Shown here: in pieces, positions 40,349-48,472 of the stretch
How the letters are laid out: every line of letters begins with the position of its first letter
Position numbering within the stretch: position 1 is the stretch's first letter
IMG/VR virus record: IMGVR_UViG_3300049215_000802
Location: 1-64,000 of that record
Source: a virus
Direction: 5' to 3' (one strand)
DNA length: 64,000 nucleotides
Program-made: the position numbers and the translations under genes
Notes under the pieces: generated by a model
The model's input: the letters and a program-made list of their open reading frames with translations, nothing else
The model's database searches: none
Told to the model about the DNA's origin: nothing

Positions 40349-41791
40349 CTACCTCCAGCGGCTCGGCGCGGTCAATGGGTCACGACGATTCGGAACGCGC
40401 GGCGATGGAGACGACGTCGTATCAGGTCGTTCCGATCCTGGCGACCACGGGCTCACGCGTGTCATTGAATCAGGGGCGGCATCGCGCGCGTGCTTGCCCA
40501 GATCGAGCTCAGCGGCCATGTAGCGCACACAGTCCATTCCGTGATCGCGCTCCTTGACCGGCTCTTCGCCCTTGTTCCGCCCGCCCGCGACATTCCAGAT
40601 GTAGCCCTCGACCTCTTCCTCGGCACACGTCGGCTGAGCCGATTCCGCCAGATACGGATCGCGTTCGACGAGGGCATCGCGTACCAGGAATAGGCGCGGT
40701 TTCCCATCGCCGGCGACCTTCAACCGGCTCGCGACTGCCTGGATCCCCGGCGAGACGTCCTTGCGTGCCGCCTTCGTCGTCATTCCGAGGTGCTTCTCCA
40801 GCGTCGCCCGGTCCTCGGCATCGTGATCACAGATGATCGAGACCGGGCGCGGGAGATCGCGGGTGATCTCCTTGATGTGACGTGCGTGGTCCTCAACGAG
40901 CCGCTGCGTCCGATAGATCTCGCGCAAGCGATACAGCCGCCCGTCGGGGTCCTCGGCCCACTCCTGCCAGACAAACGGATGGGTGAACCCGAAGTCGACG
41001 ACCCAGTAGCGTCGCCAGCTCGCTGGTACCGAAAAACGATCGATCAGGTGGATCGCCCGGTCCCAACCGTCGTAGACCAGCCCTTCGGCCGCGGCCCAGA
41101 TCCCCTTGCGCAGTCGGAGATAACGCACCCCGGTCAAGGCGTCGAGCTTCGCCATGTATGCCGCACCATACTCGGTTGGCTGCCCCGCGTCATCGAACAG
41201 AGCCGGGTTATCCTCGTGGCGGCTCTCGAGCATCGCCGTCTTACCCGCATCCGCTCGCCGCTTGAGCCAGTGGGTCGGCATATCCGGGTTACAGTCGCCG
41301 ACGAGCTGCTGGTACGGCATTCGTCCGTGTCGGAGGCGCGTAGTCAGCGATTCCCAGTCGTTCTCGGTTGCTTCGGCCGCTTCGTTGACGTAGATCAGGT
41401 CGTACTCGCCCGACATAATCTTCTTCGGGTTGTCGAGGCCACCAATCATCAGGCGGGAACCGTTCGGGTAGCGAAACTGGGGAGGCTCGGCCGCGGAGCC
41501 ACCGTAAAACTCGACGCCGTCGAGCGTGTGCAACACGCGTTGCTGATAGGTCACCAAGGCGGTACCACTCAACGCCGCGTGGGTCTTGCGGACCATCAAG
41601 CCACGCATCCCGCCATACTTCAGCGCGCAGAGGTGAACTTTGTGGAGCGCGGCGTAGGTCTTCCCGGTCCCAGCCGGCCCGGACAGCACGACCTCGGGAT
41701 CACGGCGCGAGAACACGGCCTTGGCCGCGCCACGCGGCCGGTAGGTCACGACCGTGGTCTTCGACGTCGCGCGATTAGACCTCGTCGACAT
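40349..41791 (-). CDS. Terminase large subunit
   Basis: This 480-residue protein has an ATPase domain with Walker A (LSGPAGTGKTYAALHK) and Walker B (YDLIYVNEAAE). The RNase H-like nuclease domain has conserved acids (YWVVDFGFTH, SIICDHDAED, and DHGMDCVRYMA near the end). The ATG at 41791 has AAGGGG just upstream. It drives DNA packaging into the prohead through the portal encoded next. Confidence 0.92.
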   Translation of the reverse strand: MSTRSNRATSKTTVVTYRPRGAAKAVFSRRDPEVVLSGPAGTGKTYAALHKVHLCALKYGGMRGLMVRKTHAALSGTALVTYQQRVLHTLDGVEFYGGSAAEPPQFRYPNGSRLMIGGLDNPKKIMSGEYDLIYVNEAAEATENDWESLTTRLRHGRMPYQQLVGDCNPDMPTHWLKRRADAGKTAMLESRHEDNPALFDDAGQPTEYGAAYMAKLDALTGVRYLRLRKGIWAAAEGLVYDGWDRAIHLIDRFSVPASWRRYWVVDFGFTHPFVWQEWAEDPDGRLYRLREIYRTQRLVEDHARHIKEITRDLPRPVSIICDHDAEDRATLEKHLGMTTKAARKDVSPGIQAVASRLKVAGDGKPRLFLVRDALVERDPYLAESAQPTCAEEEVEGYIWNVAGGRNKGEEPVKERDHGMDCVRYMAAELDLGKHARDAAPDSMTRVSPWSPGSERPDTTSSPSPRVPNRRDPLTAPSRWR

Positions 41792-42359
41792 CGACCCCTT
41801 CATAGCGGCGGACAATGATCTCCCCTGAATGCTCTTGCTTTTCGGTCCACTGGCCCAGGTCCTGGGCGACCTGCTTCTCGAGCGCGCGCATCTCGGCCGA
41901 CAATCCGGTGTCGACGCCGTATTTCAAGACCAACTCAGATTCTTTGGTCGGAATCAGGATCTCTTGCCCTTCGGGATCGACCGCGCTGCGGTAGGCCTTG
42001 ACCAGGACTGGCTCAGCGACAAGCAGCCCTGTTCGCCCACCCGGTATATCGGCCATCGCCGGATCCGCCGCACGCTCGTCGATCACCTGCTGCATCCGCC
42101 GGTGACGATCATTCGCGGCATCAACGCGGTTCTGTCGTTCGGCGATCCCGCGCGCGCGAATCGCCGCGGCGTAGTCGTCCCGAATCTCTTTGATCCGCGC
42201 GGCAAACTCCGGGTGTAGCTTCCAGATCGCGAGAGTACGTCGAATGACGCCGACCTTGGCCGCAATCTCGTGATCGGGCAGCTCGTCGTCGGCGAGAAGC
42301 TGCGCGGCTTCCGCGCGACGGTTGGTCCAGACAAAAGGACTGGCGACGTCCATCGGCAC
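41775..42359 (-). CDS. Terminase small subunit-like DNA-binding protein
   Basis: This 194-residue protein has an N-terminal HTH (AAQLLADDELPDHEIAAKVG, then VIRRTLAIWKLHPEFAARIK) and a helical C-terminus (AEMRALEKQVAQDLGQWTEK), like phBC6A51-type small terminases. It overlaps the large subunit start. The start is GTG 42359 directly after the preceding stop, or ATG 42353. Confidence 0.78.
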   Translation of the reverse strand: MPMDVASPFVWTNRRAEAAQLLADDELPDHEIAAKVGVIRRTLAIWKLHPEFAARIKEIRDDYAAAIRARGIAERQNRVDAANDRHRRMQQVIDERAADPAMADIPGGRTGLLVAEPVLVKAYRSAVDPEGQEILIPTKESELVLKYGVDTGLSAEMRALEKQVAQDLGQWTEKQEHSGEIIVRRYEGVDVDEV

Positions 42360-42500
42360 CTAAAATCGCTCCCGACACTTGGCACAAATGCCGTGGCTGA
42401 CCAGTTCTGTGTCGGCCGGCACGCGCCCTGTGGTTGTGCCGTCGCCGTTCATCTCGAGGCCGCACCAGGCGCAGGCGTAGATGATTCCGCCGGCGTCCAC
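42360..42500 (-). CDS. Small zinc-ribbon protein
   Basis: This roughly 46-residue product contains YACAWCGLEMN and GICAKCRERF, two Cys-x2-Cys knuckles. The GTG at 42500 lies inside the upstream gene. A longer frame exists, but its added part is the upstream gene read out of frame. Zinc-ribbon proteins next to terminases are common, and some are HNH relics. Confidence 0.5.
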   Translation of the reverse strand: MDAGGIIYACAWCGLEMNGDGTTTGRVPADTELVSHGICAKCRERF

Positions 42501-42721
42501 ACGGTCTTGCACTTCTCGCAGCGGATCCCGCGAATCACTCCCCAGAGTTCGCGACCCCGGTGCAGAACCACCACCTGACCACCACTGATCTGCCCGAGCA
42601 GGTTGTTGCATGTCGCGCATCGAATCCACGCCACGCCAGATTCAGACAAAGAAAAAGCCGTCAGCTCAGGACGTGATTCGTCCAAAACTGACGGCAGAAC
42701 AGCCGTGCGTGTTTCCGACAT
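42449..42721 (-). CDS. Zinc-ribbon protein at the start of the late operon
   Basis: This 90-residue protein has IRCATCNNLLG and IRCEKCKTVW knuckles around a beta strand region (GQVVVLHRGRELWGV). No Shine-Dalgarno sequence is clear. TCTATA at 42745-42750 gives TATAGA on the minus strand as a possible -10 for the terminase operon. Confidence 0.6.
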   Translation of the reverse strand: MSETRTAVLPSVLDESRPELTAFSLSESGVAWIRCATCNNLLGQISGGQVVVLHRGRELWGVIRGIRCEKCKTVWTPAESSTPAPGAASR

Positions 42722-42941
42722 TGTAGCACACTCCCAAGCGCCGTTCTATAGTCCAGCCGCTAGACAGCCAAAGCCCCAAAAAAGAGAGGACAGTGAGGAT
42801 TCGGACCCCCAGGGCTCCATCACCAGGCTGACGGAGAGGCTAGCCGTCCGAGAAGCAGTGTGCGTTGCCACCCAAGCCAGACGCACACCCCCAGCCACTT
42901 CGGCATCGCTCCAAGCGACCACCTGTCCCACGATCACCGCG
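42722..42941. other. Structured intergenic stretch between RNA ligase and late operon
   Basis: There is no convincing gene. A 62-codon minus-strand frame has biased composition. The stretch holds a perfect 8-bp stem (GTGTGCGT/ACGCACAC, 42858-42888) and a T-arm-like GGGGGTCCGAATCC. On the minus strand it ends in CTCTTTTTTGG, resembling a terminator tail. A possible -10 of the late promoter follows. Confidence 0.4.
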
Positions 42942-43544
42942 TTACTTCACCGGCCAAGGCAACCCAAAGTCGCGGCGCTTAAGCTTGACCATATCAGGAT
43001 CAGCACTCCTATCTCGATGCCACACGATGCCTTCGACATTCGGATGTACCGAGAGCCACTCTCGAATACCTGCAAAGTCACGCGGCACATCGTCTAAAAC
43101 AGTTTCACCGTGTCGCCACAGCGCGTGTTTTGCCAAGCCGTAGGGATTGCCCTGCACTTTTGGTCCGACAAGTTCGTAGGTACCTTCGGCCGGCCCGATG
43201 TACTCGGTTACTTCACCATCGAACGTTGGATGATATGCGGATATCCACGCTTCGCGAAACCACTGATCTTCCGTTCCTTCACCAACTTTCAGCCAGCCCG
43301 GCCAGTGGCCAGTAACCGGGTCAGGCTCCTGTGCAGGTACAAATCCCGTTGGCGGCTGTTTGCCTTTCTTGGCATCGTAACGCTTGAACAACGCACCATC
43401 TTCCACGAGGCAGCACGTGCCATCGTACTTTTCGGATGCAAAACCTTCCCCATCTACGACCCACTCAGCGCCCGGTACGATTTCATCGCGTACCAATCGA
43501 TCGCCATCGTAATTGCGCGCAAACAAACTGATGATTTTCTTCAT
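42942..43544 (-). CDS. RNA ligase-like nucleotidyltransferase
   Basis: This 200-residue protein has the adenylation lysine motif K-x-D-G (ASEKYDGTCCLVEDG), then FDGEVTEYIG, VEGIVWHRD and a final MVKLKRRDFGLPW. This is the motif order of covalent nucleotidyltransferases of the small RNA ligase type (DUF5565-like). It could seal cleaved RNA, for example the phage or host tRNAs. No polynucleotide kinase partner is visible nearby. Confidence 0.8.
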   Translation of the reverse strand: MKKIISLFARNYDGDRLVRDEIVPGAEWVVDGEGFASEKYDGTCCLVEDGALFKRYDAKKGKQPPTGFVPAQEPDPVTGHWPGWLKVGEGTEDQWFREAWISAYHPTFDGEVTEYIGPAEGTYELVGPKVQGNPYGLAKHALWRHGETVLDDVPRDFAGIREWLSVHPNVEGIVWHRDRSADPDMVKLKRRDFGLPWPVK

Positions 43545-43562
43545 TGCACCTGTCCCACGAGA

Positions 43563-43952
43563 TTAGGATGATTCCGATGGTTTCAACACTTCCGCGCCAA
43601 GGGCGTCGACCGCGAGACGGCGCTTATCAGTCTTGTCCTGCCAATCTCGCGTTAGTTGGATGTACTCGCGAGGGCGCTTCGTTGGATCACCCTTGAATGC
43701 CCTAACTGCTCGCTCTGCCTCTCGCTCAATTTGGCACGCCTCAACTACCGCTCGCCACCGCTCGATCATCGCGCGGGCCGTGGCGAGGTCGCGTTGAGCC
43801 ATGGCGAGCGTGGCGTAGATGGCCCCGCCGTCAATGTCGTCGCAGTAGTAACGTTCGCTTCGGATCAGGTCCAGAAGATCGCCAATTGGCTCGGCGTCCA
43901 CGTCGGTTGGCTCTTTTGTCCAGGGCTTCGAGTACAGATCATCTCGCGGCAC
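43563..43952 (-). CDS. Hypothetical helical protein
   Basis: This 129-residue, largely helical protein contains GAIYATLAMAQRDLATARAM and RWRAVVEACQIEREAERAVR. The GTG at 43952 has GGAGGGG six bases upstream and overlaps the previous gene by 14 bases. Function unknown. Confidence 0.6.
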   Translation of the reverse strand: MPRDDLYSKPWTKEPTDVDAEPIGDLLDLIRSERYYCDDIDGGAIYATLAMAQRDLATARAMIERWRAVVEACQIEREAERAVRAFKGDPTKRPREYIQLTRDWQDKTDKRRLAVDALGAEVLKPSESS

Positions 43953-44481
43953 TCCGTTCCCCTCCTTGCCCCTCGCCCGTGGCTGGCTGGCCGAGAGCGG
44001 CACGTATCGCATCGCGTAGTTCGATCAGTGCAGGTTCACGCCACGTACTGACGCCAAGGCCCCAACCGTTGTCGGCAATGTGGACGTGAAACCATCCGTC
44101 TTTTCCAAGGTTAACGCTCGCAGTGTCAGCGCCCTCCGCTACGGCCTTTTTCGCCGCCTTGTCAGCATCTTCGCGTTTGACGTAAGATTCCCAACGATGT
44201 TTCGGCATCTTGAACGGCTGACCGGCTTTCGCTGCATCAACCGCTTTCTGCCACGTCGCCCGTTCTGCCTCGGTTGAGCACTCAGGATCGGGCTTGAAGT
44301 CGCGCGGGTCTTCCACGTGTGCGCCACCGTATGTTTCGGATTCGGCCTCCATCTCAACCAGTGGCAGCGCCTTTGCGAGCAATTCCTCGAGAGTTGTCAT
44401 TCTCGCCACCGCGCACTCGTGATGCCGTGGGTCGCGCCAGCAGGTGGGGGAGTGGGTCATTTGCATGCCGTCGAGGTTCAT
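43939..44481 (-). CDS. Hypothetical protein
   Basis: This 180-residue protein starts with a Cys/His-rich segment (THSPTCWRDPRHHECAVARM). It has a Lys/Ala-rich helix and a beta segment (VNLGKDGWFHVHIADNGWGL) resembling small antitermination-like or metal-binding phage proteins. The start overlaps the preceding stop as ATGA. No family is recognised. Confidence 0.6.
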   Translation of the reverse strand: MNLDGMQMTHSPTCWRDPRHHECAVARMTTLEELLAKALPLVEMEAESETYGGAHVEDPRDFKPDPECSTEAERATWQKAVDAAKAGQPFKMPKHRWESYVKREDADKAAKKAVAEGADTASVNLGKDGWFHVHIADNGWGLGVSTWREPALIELRDAIRAALGQPATGEGQGGERSAAR

Positions 44482-45089
44482 CGTCGTGCCTCAACGAGCA
44501 CTTGCCGTGAGTGACTTTTCGCTGTCGAGCGAATGATAGTAGCCGTTGTCAGCACGCCCCCAACAACCGCGAAAATGACGAGCGCAATAGCCAGGATAAC
44601 GGCTGCTGCCCCCAACTCACCCTCTTCGCTGTCGCTGCTGGAATCAGACCCTTTGAACAGATCACCGATGGCACTGAACACACCTGGTAGCGATTCGATC
44701 GCCTCGTAAGTGTTGTAAACCTGCGCGAAAGTGTTGTAGCCGGCTGCCGCGATATTTCCGAATGATCGTGTACGCCACGCCGTTGCCCACGAATCGAGAG
44801 CGATAGCTAGACCTGAGCCTAGGACGGGCAGAATAATGATGGCATAGCCAAGCGCCACCATTCCGCTCACTTGGCGTGGCCCCAAAAGACCAGCAGCCTG
44901 AGCAACAATAGCCAGCACGATCAGATAGACCCAGGTGAAACCGCACGCGCTCATTGTCGCGCCCATCCACGACATAAAGCGTGCCCATCCGCCCATTTTC
45001 TTGGTTTCCGCCCAGGACTTACCTACCGTGTAGGCATTAAGCCAACTGATGCCAAAGTTAAGGACCATCAAGACGGCAATCACAAACAC
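44478..45089 (-). CDS. Multi-pass membrane protein
   Basis: This 203-residue protein has four to five hydrophobic helices (FVIAVLMVLNFGISWLNAY, FTWVYLIVLAIVAQAAGLLG, LGYAIIILPVLGSGLAIALD, AAVILAIALVIFAVVGGVLT) and an acidic Ser-rich loop. The GTG at 45089 has GGGAG upstream. I have seen similar proteins in phages and plasmids without known function. Membrane remodelling or superinfection exclusion are options. Confidence 0.65.
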   Translation of the reverse strand: MFVIAVLMVLNFGISWLNAYTVGKSWAETKKMGGWARFMSWMGATMSACGFTWVYLIVLAIVAQAAGLLGPRQVSGMVALGYAIIILPVLGSGLAIALDSWATAWRTRSFGNIAAAGYNTFAQVYNTYEAIESLPGVFSAIGDLFKGSDSSSDSEEGELGAAAVILAIALVIFAVVGGVLTTATIIRSTAKSHSRQVLVEARR

Positions 45090-45100
45090 CTTTTTTCTCC

Positions 45101-45358
45101 CTACACCTGATAATGTTCCACCACATTCGTCAACCCGTCCTCGCGGGTCGTGGCACGCTGGCGCATATGCGGATAGATTGCTAAGTAGCGTTCATCCGAC
45201 CACATACAGTCATCGCAGATAACCGTTTCACCAGGGTTCGCGAATTGTGAGCACATCCCATCCGGCGAGATGCGGTAGAAGCCGCTCGTGGCCGTCTTGT
45301 CCTCATAGCCGTCGACTTGGCGACCACAGCGCGAGCAGGTAACAGTGAGATCAGGCAT
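45101..45358 (-). CDS. Small zinc-ribbon protein
   Basis: The 85-residue protein has two Cys pairs (VTCSRCGRQVDG and VICDDCMW). It lies in a row of small early genes. Function unknown. Confidence 0.6.
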   Translation of the reverse strand: MPDLTVTCSRCGRQVDGYEDKTATSGFYRISPDGMCSQFANPGETVICDDCMWSDERYLAIYPHMRQRATTREDGLTNVVEHYQV

Positions 45359-45367
45359 TGCAACCTC

Positions 45368-45805
45368 CTAAAGTCGATCAGCGCACAGTAGTTCGAGATC
45401 GTGGGCGCGTTTTCGCCACCCGTCGCGGCTTTCCGTAATCTGGGCCAGCGTCGCCTCGGCACCGCGTACGTAGTTACCGTAAGCCTCGCGGAGCTTCGCT
45501 AATTCTTCGCTAGTCTGCTCCCAAAGCTTGACGTAAGCATCGCGGTCAGAGGCTGCCTTCTTTGCTAGGCTCATCGTCTCGTCATTGCGGAGTTCCAGTA
45601 CCGCCTTGTCCCGCGTAACCGCCACGAGGTCAGCGGTCAGCGTGGCGATAGCACGCTGGTCCTGCTCCCGCTGGGCTTCGAGGAAGCGGTATCGCCTAAA
45701 TATGGCGTTCATCGGATGGTCTAGACGGCGAATGGTTGATTGATACTGCTCCTCGTCACGCAGCCAGCGTTCTTGTTCCTCGGTCAGCCGTGGCTCATCG
45801 CTCAT
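45368..45805 (-). CDS. Coiled-coil protein
   Basis: This 145-residue protein is almost all helix with coiled-coil character (RFLEAQREQDQRAIATLTAD, then WEQTSEELAKLREAYGNYVR). Its start lies in the GGAGGGACCGATG junction shared with several neighbours. Function unknown. Confidence 0.6.
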   Translation of the reverse strand: MSDEPRLTEEQERWLRDEEQYQSTIRRLDHPMNAIFRRYRFLEAQREQDQRAIATLTADLVAVTRDKAVLELRNDETMSLAKKAASDRDAYVKLWEQTSEELAKLREAYGNYVRGAEATLAQITESRDGWRKRAHDLELLCADRL

Positions 45806-46040
45806 CGGTCCCTCCCGCCATATCTAGTGGCGCTTCAGGCCAGGTGTATCGGCAGTTTTGACACTGGCGCTCAATGTGCTCGACGTAATCCGCGAAAAAT
45901 CCTCGCATTGGCGGCTTAGCGTGGCAACCACAGGAGACAGGCCAGCCATCAGTCCTGCGTCCGTTGTAAAATCGAGTCTTTATATCAGTGTTCCCGCACT
46001 TTGGGCACGTTGCGAACTCTTGAAACGGTTTAAGTGGCAT
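45795..46040 (-). CDS. Zinc-ribbon protein ending in GGTD
   Basis: This 81-residue protein has ATCPKCGNTDIKTRFYNGRR and, further on, RQCQNCRYTWPE, two zinc knuckles of the restriction-alleviation Lar-like kind. Its last codons (GGA GGG ACC GAT) are the Shine-Dalgarno region of the next gene. Confidence 0.6.
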   Translation of the reverse strand: MPLKPFQEFATCPKCGNTDIKTRFYNGRRTDGWPVSCGCHAKPPMRGFFADYVEHIERQCQNCRYTWPEAPLDMAGGTDER

Positions 46041-46236
46041 CGGTCCCTCCCTGCATTCTCGGACCCCTCGCTTCCTCCATCTTGAACTTCGCATATTCTC
46101 GTGCGCGCTCTTCCGCAAGCGGTCCACTGAAGATGGCAACAAAGATTGCCCCAGCATCATATTCGCCGTCATGGTCAATTGCGTTCGCACACCACTCGCC
46201 GGGGTGTTGATCGCATTCAAAGACTTCGTACACCAT
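46030..46236 (-). CDS. Hypothetical small protein ending in GGTDAT
   Basis: This 68-residue acidic protein contains YEVFECDQHPGEWCANAIDH and a C-terminal helix (EERAREYAKFKMEEARG). Its last codons encode GGTDAT and contain the ribosome-binding site and start of the next gene. Confidence 0.55.
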   Translation of the reverse strand: MVYEVFECDQHPGEWCANAIDHDGEYDAGAIFVAIFSGPLAEERAREYAKFKMEEARGPRMQGGTDAT

Positions 46237-46415
46237 CAGTGCGTCCCTACCCCCGTTGATCTCGTATCCAGGTGAATATGAATCGGCAGGCACGGCAAGA
46301 GGCAAAACCACACGTCAGTCACACGCGGGTCGTCGATGCCGTTCTTCCAAAACACGCCAATCCAGAAGTCTTGCGGCTTGAACTCCAAGCGAATCCAGAA
46401 GCGCCCGCTACCCAT
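46236..46415 (-). CDS. Hypothetical small aromatic-rich protein
   Basis: This 59-residue protein is rich in Trp and Phe (FWIRLEFKPQDFWIGVFWKN, then VWFCLLPCLPIHIHL). The ATG at 46415 lies in the GGAGGGACCGATG junction. Function unknown, but the pattern is common in phages as a short beta protein. Confidence 0.55.
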   Translation of the reverse strand: MGSGRFWIRLEFKPQDFWIGVFWKNGIDDPRVTDVWFCLLPCLPIHIHLDTRSTGVGTH

Positions 46416-47151
46416 CGGTCCCTCCCGCCGCAGCCGTGCGCGCGGCACGCAGCGCATCGACGGCGGCTAGTAGATCAGCAACGAGCTTTGCCCCTTCGTC
46501 GGGCACCTTGACCACTCCCTCGAAGTCTTTGGGCAAGCCATACAACACTACGAGGTAAGGCCCAGTCGTTTGATGCGAGACGTGCGTCCCTAATCTCTCA
46601 GCGCACGCGATCACCGCACCCGCGAGGGCGGCGAGCGGGGTAGCGGCGAGGGCATTGGCGCTTACACGTTGGAGCGACGTATCTTCGTCAATCTCATCGT
46701 CGGCACCGTCGGGATACTTGGCGACATACTTAGGCACGTCGAGTGTTGTGAAGTCGTGATGCCGTTGCAGCGCCTCCCTCAGCACCGCCTCCTCGCCCAG
46801 CGCTCGATCCCGCTCGGACATTACCCGTCCGAGGCTATCGGCAGCGTTGCTCAATTCACAGCGGTACGTATCCCGCTCGGCCTCGACGGTGGCGAGGCGG
46901 GCGCGGAGGTCGGCAATCTCTTGGGTATCGCCATGCTCAAAGCGATCTATCGCCTCCTGCACCGTTCTGAATGGCCCTTCCCACCGGTGCTCTTCGCCTT
47001 TCTTCCAGTAGACGAGGTAGAAGCCATCCGTTTTCCGGCCCAGGTCAATTGTTTCGATAACATCCTCACCATCGCCGATCTCGTTAAGAGGAATCAGGTT
47101 CCCTGGATCGATACTGTTGAGGAAAGTCCAATCCCATTCAATCTCGCTCAT
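46408..47151 (-). CDS. Coiled-coil early protein ending in GGTDG
   Basis: This 247-residue protein has an N-terminal acidic domain (EWDWTFLNSIDPGNLIPLNE), a coiled coil (QEIADLRARLATVEAERDTY) and a compact C-terminal part (YLVVLYGLPKDFEGVVKVPD). The ATG at 47151 follows GAGGGACG. No family is recognised. Confidence 0.6.
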   Translation of the reverse strand: MSEIEWDWTFLNSIDPGNLIPLNEIGDGEDVIETIDLGRKTDGFYLVYWKKGEEHRWEGPFRTVQEAIDRFEHGDTQEIADLRARLATVEAERDTYRCELSNAADSLGRVMSERDRALGEEAVLREALQRHHDFTTLDVPKYVAKYPDGADDEIDEDTSLQRVSANALAATPLAALAGAVIACAERLGTHVSHQTTGPYLVVLYGLPKDFEGVVKVPDEGAKLVADLLAAVDALRAARTAAAGGTDG

Positions 47152-47417
47152 CGTCCCTCGCCTCGCGCATGGCCCCCCCGTTGATGCCGATACCTCAGCT
47201 CTCGATCCAAAGCTTTGCAGGCGTTTGAATACTTGTAGATCAAGGCACACGCACGCCTAGCGGTAAGTCGATCCGACCCACTGTCGATCAACCGCTCCAC
47301 TGCGACGTCACACCTCTCCTGGCACTCGACCAGACGTAAACGAAGATCGAACGTCTCGGCAGTATCGGGCCATCGCTCCGGTGTCGTGCCCCACCGCGTG
47401 CCTTGGGGCAGGCTCAT
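47148..47417 (-). CDS. Hypothetical small helical protein
   Basis: This 89-residue, Arg- and Cys-containing helical protein (AETFDLRLRLVECQERCDVA) is ATGA-coupled to both neighbours. It lies between the multi-HTH regulator and the coiled-coil protein. Function unknown. Confidence 0.55.
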   Translation of the reverse strand: MSLPQGTRWGTTPERWPDTAETFDLRLRLVECQERCDVAVERLIDSGSDRLTARRACALIYKYSNACKALDRELRYRHQRGGHARGEGR

Positions 47418-48181
47418 GCCACCATCTCCTTTCGCCGCGACTTCGGAAACATCCGATCGGCTTGCGCGATGCGTGGACCATCAAGGCCCAGCTGCTTGCA
47501 CCGATTCATCACCGATGTTGACGACCGCGCCAGTGCCACGGCCAGGTGGCACATCGGCTGATACGGTCGCCACGCGCGCAGAAACGCATCGTCGAGTGCG
47601 GAGAACCTCCAGAAGCGCTCCACGATGCGAGGCGCCTCGACCGGCGTCTCGTCAAGCCAGTCCGAGCGCACGACGTACGAGGTGTCCAGGCATTGAAGCG
47701 CTCGAATGTAGCCCTTCCCGATCCGCCAGAGCACGGTTGCCTGCGTTAGTCCTAACCGTTGGCCGACGTCCTTCGTCGTCAAAAACGTCAGTCCGTGACG
47801 CACGTCGGTCGCGTGCTCACGCCAGTTCGCGTCTGTCATCGCCAAAGGTTCCCATTCGTGCCAGTGGACTTCGTTCTCGATGAAGTCGGTCAAATCTTGC
47901 TCGGTGATGATCCGAACCGTTCCTTTTCCCACCGGAATCGACTGGCCGAACCACCCCGCGTCAAACCATCGGCACATCGTCATGAAGCCAACACCAAATA
48001 ATCGTGCCAACCGAGCCCGTGTGTAGCCAGTCTCCTGTGCCGGTGCGAGCTGCTCACGAACCCGCTTCGCCTTGATCGAACCTGCCGACCGGTGCAGCCG
48101 CGCCGCTATTTGTCGATCGGTTTTGTTTTCCTCGACCAGCGATTCGAGGAGTTCTTGTTCTTCGGATGTCCAGTACCGCAC
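47414..48181 (-). CDS. Multi-HTH DNA-binding protein
   Basis: This 255-residue protein strings together several HTH-like units. These are a SANT/Myb-like N-terminus (YWTSEEQELLESLVEENKTD, then AARLHRSAGSIKAKR), a MerR-like unit (TRARLARLFGVGFMTMCRWF), another (TTKDVGQRLGLTQATVLWRI) and a SANT-like C-terminus (LDDAFLRAWRPYQPMCHLAV). GTG overlaps the preceding stop as TAGTG. It may control the early-to-late switch or bind the packaging or replication origin. Confidence 0.7.
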   Translation of the reverse strand: MRYWTSEEQELLESLVEENKTDRQIAARLHRSAGSIKAKRVREQLAPAQETGYTRARLARLFGVGFMTMCRWFDAGWFGQSIPVGKGTVRIITEQDLTDFIENEVHWHEWEPLAMTDANWREHATDVRHGLTFLTTKDVGQRLGLTQATVLWRIGKGYIRALQCLDTSYVVRSDWLDETPVEAPRIVERFWRFSALDDAFLRAWRPYQPMCHLAVALARSSTSVMNRCKQLGLDGPRIAQADRMFPKSRRKEMVA

Positions 48182-48378
48182 TATCTAGCCTCTTGCGCGC
48201 GCAAATCGCCGGTCCGCATGTGGCCGACGTGATACCGCCGGCAGAACGGGCACTGGTAGACGTGGAGCCGGTCCGATCCTTTTCGGACCAATGCGTCCAT
48301 CGCGTGCTCGGCGATCCGTGGATTGGTCCAGCCTTGCTTGGCGTCGCATTGACGGCGACGATAACGCTTTGAAGCCAT
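48181..48378 (-). CDS. Small zinc-finger-like phage protein
   Basis: This 65-residue basic protein carries YQCPFCRRYHVGH (Cys-x2-Cys with two His) and an N-terminal Arg/Lys cluster. Proteins like this are frequent in phage early regions. AAGGAGG lies upstream at an unusually long 16-base spacing. Confidence 0.6.
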   Translation of the reverse strand: MASKRYRRRQCDAKQGWTNPRIAEHAMDALVRKGSDRLHVYQCPFCRRYHVGHMRTGDLRAQEAR

Positions 48379-48391
48379 TGAACGTCTGTAA

Positions 48392-48472
48392 CTACCTCCT
48401 TGCTTCGATGAGCCCCAACCGGGCCATTCTGGCGCGTCTACCAGCCAATTTCACGCTAAATCCCACGATCAT
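48392..48472 (-). CDS. 26-residue basic peptide (tentative)
   Basis: ATG overlaps the stop of the nuclease gene as ATGA and the frame ends at TAG inside the next gene's AGGAGG. The peptide is basic (MIVGFSVKLAGRRARMARLG). Coupling suggests translation, perhaps only to deliver ribosomes to the next gene. Confidence 0.3.
   Translation of the reverse strand: MIVGFSVKLAGRRARMARLGLIEARR

Noticed and set aside
42785-42945. Possible tRNA-Ser-like gene (T-arm-like GGTCCGAATCC with pairing ends)
   Set aside because: The pairing ends are about 150 bases apart and no 7-base anticodon loop or proper D-arm can be drawn.
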